A stretch of DNA of 64,000 bases, taken from NCBI RefSeq assembly GCF_049985285.1, contig NZ_JBNIEU010000001.1, positions 682,001 to 746,000 on the forward strand. Direction: 5' to 3'. Of the stretch, positions 60,792-64,000 are shown one piece after another (within the stretch, counting starts at the first letter, position 1; every line of letters starts with the position of its first letter). The position numbers and the translations under genes are program-made. Source of the stretch: Aestuariirhabdus sp049985285 (lineage in GTDB: Bacteria > Pseudomonadota > Gammaproteobacteria > Pseudomonadales > Aestuariirhabdaceae). Below the pieces are notes generated by a model. That model ran no database searches, was not told the origin of the DNA, and saw only the letters and a program-made list of their open reading frames with translations.

Positions 60792-63049
60792 ACAGTACCT
60801 CTACCCCGATCGTGAAAGACCTGGTTCTGGTTGGCGGCGGCCACGCCCATGTAACCGTACTCAAGCGCCTCGGCATGAAACCGGTACCGGGGCTGCGCGT
60901 GACCCTGATTACGCGAGATATCCATACCCCCTACTCGGGCATGCTGCCCGGCTATGTCGCTGGCCATTACGACTACGACGCGTGCCACATCGACCTTGGC
61001 CCCCTGACTCGATTCGCCGGTGCCCGACTCTACCACGCTACCGTTGAACGGCTGGACCTCAACAATCAGCAGGTCATTGCTGGCGATCGTCCCCCCATCG
61101 CCTACGATCTGCTCTCCATTAACACCGGTTCGCGTCCCAACAGCATCGACATCCCCGGCGTGGATGAGTTCGCGCTGGCAGCTAAGCCTATCGATCGTTT
61201 TTTAGGGCGGTGGCACGCTCTGATCGAACGCGTGAGAGCAAGTGAAGGTAGCTTTCGCGTCGTCATCGTGGGCGGTGGTGCAGGTGGCGTCGAACTCGCC
61301 CTGTCCACCCAGTACCGTTTGCAGCAGACCCTGCTCCAGGCAGGAGATGACCCCGGTCGCCTGCACTACAGCCTGGTGACCCAGAGCGATGGCATCATGT
61401 TTATGCACAACCCCGGAGTGCGCCAGCGCTTCGAACGCATTTTTGCGGCCCGCAATATCACCATCAAGACACGCCAACAGGTGTGCGAAGTCAGGGCTGG
61501 GGAGGTGGTCCTCGATGATGGCAGCTCCCTCCCGGCCGATGCCGTTATCTGGGTTACAACCGCCGCAGCTCCCCCCTGGCTCACCGCCTCCGGACTGGAG
61601 GTCGATGACACCGGGTTCGTGCGCGTCGACACTAGCCTCCGCTCCCTCTCCCATGAGCAGGTATTCGCTGCCGGCGACATCGCCTCGTTGCCCGACCCGC
61701 GCCCCAAGTCCGGTGTCTTTGCGGTTCGCCAAGGCCCCGTACTGGCCCACAACCTGCGCGCCGCTGCCACCGGTAAACGGCTGCGCCGCTACCGCCCCCA
61801 GAAAAACTTCCTCGGCCTGGTCAGCACCGGCAACCAGTACGCCATCGCGTCCCACGGTAACAGGTCGTGGGAATCGGACCAGTTGTGGAAGCTCAAAAAC
61901 TGGATCGACCTCCGCTTCATGAATAGATTCAACCAGCTACCGGAGATGGAGCCACAGCAAGCCCCCCAACTGGCGTCAGGCATCGCCGATGCTGCGGCCA
62001 TAAAAGAGCTATCGACCATGGCGATGCGCTGCGGTGGATGTGGCGCCAAGGTCGGGGCCACGGTGTTATCCCGGGTCATGCAACGCCTGCCCGATGAGCG
62101 CCGCGACGACGTTCTGATCGGTCGTACCGGTGCCGACGACTGCGCCATGCTCGCCGTGCCCAGCGGCAAGGTAATGGTTCAAAGCGTCGATTATTTTCGC
62201 GCCTTTATCGACGACACTTACACCTTCGGTGCCATCGCTGCCAACCACGCCCTGGGCGATCTCTACGCCATGGGAGCCGAACCGCAGTCGGTGCTGGCGA
62301 TCGCGACCGTTCCCTACGGTCGCGAACGGGTGGTGGAAGAGACCCTGCACGACCTCCTCGCAGGGGCACTGCACACCTTAAAGCCCAGCGGCGCGGTACT
62401 GGCCGGCGGTCACTCCAGCGAAGGCATGGAGCTGGCATTTGGTTTAACCGTTAACGGCCTGATTGACCCCGCGACCGTATGGCGCAAGAGCGGACTGAAA
62501 CCCGGTAACGCCCTCATCCTCACCAAGGCGATCGGCACCGGCACCCTGTTCGCGGCGGACATGCGCGGCAAAGCCAAGGGCCGCTGGGTCGACGCAGCTA
62601 TTCAGTCGATGCTGGTATCGAGCCAAGGTGCGGCCCAATGCCTGCAACACTTCGAGGCAACCGCCTGTACCGACCTCACGGGGTTCGGTATCGTCGGTCA
62701 CCTGATCGAGATGACCAGGGCCTCGGGGGTCGATGCCGTACTTCAACTGGACACCCTGCCCCTGCTGGACGGGGCCTTGGATACGGTCGCCGCCGGAATT
62801 TTATCGTCGCTGCAACCGCAGAACCTGCGCCTGCGACGCGCCATCCAGGATATCGAAGCCAAAGCCCTCCACCCAGTGTTCCCGCTGCTGTTCGACCCGC
62901 AAACCGCCGGCGGTCTGTTAGCCGGCGTACCGCAAGAAAACGCAACCGCTTGCGTCAACGCGCTGAAAGAGATGGGTTACGGCGCCAGTTGCATGATCGG
63001 CTACATCGAGGAGCCATCCGACCAGCAGGCACCGATCAGGATCGAATGA
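60788..63049 (+). CDS. selD: Flavoprotein (NADH dehydrogenase-like)-selenophosphate synthetase fusion
   Basis: Protein of 753 residues. Residues 1-380 are a pyridine nucleotide-disulfide oxidoreductase of the type II NADH dehydrogenase class with two Rossmann motifs (LVLVGGGHAHV, VVIVGGGAGGVEL) and an FAD segment (VFAAGDIASL). Residues about 400-753 are selenophosphate synthetase; the catalytic pair is C418 and K421 in CGGCGAKVG. Later SelD motifs are GADDCAML, QSVDYFRAF and FDPQTAGGLLAG. It makes selenophosphate from selenide and ATP (the SenC role); the flavoprotein half could reduce a selenium precursor near the active site. Such fusions are known from other bacteria. No selA, selB or selU is nearby, supporting use for SenB. 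Confidence 0.92.
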   Translation: MNSTSTPIVKDLVLVGGGHAHVTVLKRLGMKPVPGLRVTLITRDIHTPYSGMLPGYVAGHYDYDACHIDLGPLTRFAGARLYHATVERLDLNNQQVIAGDRPPIAYDLLSINTGSRPNSIDIPGVDEFALAAKPIDRFLGRWHALIERVRASEGSFRVVIVGGGAGGVELALSTQYRLQQTLLQAGDDPGRLHYSLVTQSDGIMFMHNPGVRQRFERIFAARNITIKTRQQVCEVRAGEVVLDDGSSLPADAVIWVTTAAAPPWLTASGLEVDDTGFVRVDTSLRSLSHEQVFAAGDIASLPDPRPKSGVFAVRQGPVLAHNLRAAATGKRLRRYRPQKNFLGLVSTGNQYAIASHGNRSWESDQLWKLKNWIDLRFMNRFNQLPEMEPQQAPQLASGIADAAAIKELSTMAMRCGGCGAKVGATVLSRVMQRLPDERRDDVLIGRTGADDCAMLAVPSGKVMVQSVDYFRAFIDDTYTFGAIAANHALGDLYAMGAEPQSVLAIATVPYGRERVVEETLHDLLAGALHTLKPSGAVLAGGHSSEGMELAFGLTVNGLIDPATVWRKSGLKPGNALILTKAIGTGTLFAADMRGKAKGRWVDAAIQSMLVSSQGAAQCLQHFEATACTDLTGFGIVGHLIEMTRASGVDAVLQLDTLPLLDGALDTVAAGILSSLQPQNLRLRRAIQDIEAKALHPVFPLLFDPQTAGGLLAGVPQENATACVNALKEMGYGASCMIGYIEEPSDQQAPIRIE

Positions 63050-63104
63050 AACTTGCGCTCAGCCACATCACGCAAGTAGTTCATATTAATGGATACACTA
63101 CCGA

Positions 63105-63902
63105 TCACATATTCGCCGTAATCAGCATTCGAGCAGACACAATTAATAGTACTGCACCAAAACAGCGTTTTAACACCGGCGCCGGCATACGGTGAGCTAG
63201 CGCGACGCCAATGGGCGCCATCAACACGGTAAACGTCGCTATCGTCAACATGGCGGGAAGGTACACGTACCCAAGCGACCACTCGAGTTTCTGACTCCCC
63301 CAGCCCGAAACCACGTACCCGAAAGCACCAACCGTTGCCAGCGGAAATCCGAGTGCGCTGGCAGTTGCGGCCGCTCGCTGCATGGCTACGTTAAAAAACA
63401 CCATCAGCGGCACCATGATATTCCCCCCCCCGATGCCGGCCAAACCGGATACCACACCCGACAACAGCCCTAATACAGAAGTACCAAAAGCACCGGGCAT
63501 CTGCCGAGAAGGATTTGGAACCCACTTGCTTAACATGATCAGTGACACAAGCAGTAGAAATAGCGCGATCGCCATCTTCAGAACTAGCGGCTGCATCTGC
63601 TGAGCGATAAAGCCGCTAAAAAAACTACCAACCACTACCAGCAATACCCATCTTCTAAAAATGACCCAATCAACAGCGCCACGCTTTATTTGCGCCCATG
63701 CTGCTGATACCGAGGTGAAAATAATCGTTCCCAGGGAGGTAGCTACGGCAGAAATAACGATCACGTCGGGCGAAAAACCCTGCCAATCGAAGATAAATAT
63801 TAGCGCTGGAACGATGATCACTCCGCCGCCAATACCTAACATGCCGGCCATAATCCCAGCAAAAACCCCTAGCATCGCATACGCAAAAAAAACGTCCAAC
63901 AT
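63105..63902 (-). CDS. TauE/SafE-family membrane protein
   Basis: Protein of 265 residues with about eight membrane helices and the duplicated family motifs AGMLGIGGGVIIVPALI and GLAGIGGGNIMVPL. It is convergent with the SelD fusion and has an AAGGGG ribosome site. The substrate could be a sulfur or selenium anion, but nothing specific shows it. It differs clearly from the other TauE/SafE protein at 53145-53921. Confidence 0.88.
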   Translation of the reverse strand: MLDVFFAYAMLGVFAGIMAGMLGIGGGVIIVPALIFIFDWQGFSPDVIVISAVATSLGTIIFTSVSAAWAQIKRGAVDWVIFRRWVLLVVVGSFFSGFIAQQMQPLVLKMAIALFLLLVSLIMLSKWVPNPSRQMPGAFGTSVLGLLSGVVSGLAGIGGGNIMVPLMVFFNVAMQRAAATASALGFPLATVGAFGYVVSGWGSQKLEWSLGYVYLPAMLTIATFTVLMAPIGVALAHRMPAPVLKRCFGAVLLIVSARMLITANM

Positions 63903-64000
63903 CTTCCCCTTCTCGTAAATTATAATATGAGCAATAGTTATTTATATTTGATTTATTGTGCGAGACTTATGCCTTGACCTCTGGGGTCATACATTGCCTC
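63903..64000. other. Right-edge non-coding sequence
   Basis: AT-rich and probably the promoter region of the TauE/SafE gene. I see no further gene before the window end. Confidence 0.4.

Overview
This window is a gene-dense, GC-rich chromosomal segment of a gammaproteobacterium, most likely a marine member of the Oceanospirillales/Pseudomonadales. That placement is inferred from gene content: glnK-amtB beside ubiK, with comM and rep further along (an order I recall from Pseudomonas), a monomeric NADP isocitrate dehydrogenase, gcdR-gcdH-gcdG, and a GbuA-like guanidinobutyrase. I saw no rRNA, tRNA, CRISPR array, insertion sequence or prophage.

Layout. 1-2.3 kb: nitrogen block (amtB, cut by the left edge, and glnK) with a sigma-54 promoter, an NtrC-type dyad and a 17-bp stem-loop in the leader; then ubiK. 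2.3-10.3 kb: an accessory block with glutarate catabolism (gcdR/gcdH/gcdG), an exported FAH-fold protein, a large HEAT-repeat protein, and a PEP-CTERM protein behind a sigma-54-like promoter. 10.5-16.6 kb: comM, a GGDEF/EAL protein, rep, a thioesterase. 16.6-24.6 kb: polyamine-binding protein, six perfect 46-bp tandem repeats, cytochrome c5, RhtB exporter, MaoC-type hydratase, and a two-component system divergent from an exported MsrA-MsrB fusion. 24.9-27.7 kb: hemerythrin, a c-type-heme diguanylate cyclase and a blue copper protein. 28.2-32.7 kb: a frameshifted Omp85-type barrel pseudogene, an OGFr-domain protein, and an operon of a membrane C13 peptidase and an asparaginase. 33-35.3 kb: queC-queE-queD and yfbR. 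35.4-42.6 kb: truncated globin plus a cyclase/ATPase protein whose cyclase domain has lost its centre, then a cytochrome c peroxidase-histidine kinase-response regulator operon. 42.9-46 kb: a FimV N-domain protein and monomeric icd. 46-48.6 kb: 102-bp repeats, a LuxR-type regulator and a decayed YrhK-family gene. 48.8-53.9 kb: amino acid permease, guanidinobutyrase-like ureohydrolase, FAD amine oxidase-like enzyme and a TauE/SafE protein.

54.1-63.0 kb is the most interesting region. It is a divergent cluster that appears to encode selenoneine biosynthesis together with its own selenium supply. Leftwards: a SenB-like selenosugar synthase followed by a PhnD/PhnC/PhnE-type ABC importer. Rightwards: a SenA-like (EgtB-family) synthase, EgtD, and an NADH dehydrogenase-like flavoprotein fused to selenophosphate synthetase (SelD, the SenC role). 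The inferred flow is selenium oxyanion import, reduction to selenide, selenophosphate (SelD), selenosugar (SenB), hercynine (EgtD) and selenoneine (SenA). The chemistry of senABC is known; the linked importer and the flavoprotein-SelD fusion are what deserve attention here. A 15-bp dyad, TACCY-N5-RGGTA, occurs between senB and senA and also upstream of the guanidinobutyrase and FAD-oxidase genes, suggesting a shared regulator, possibly the LuxR-type protein at 46.8 kb. All identifications are from reading the sequence; no searches were run.
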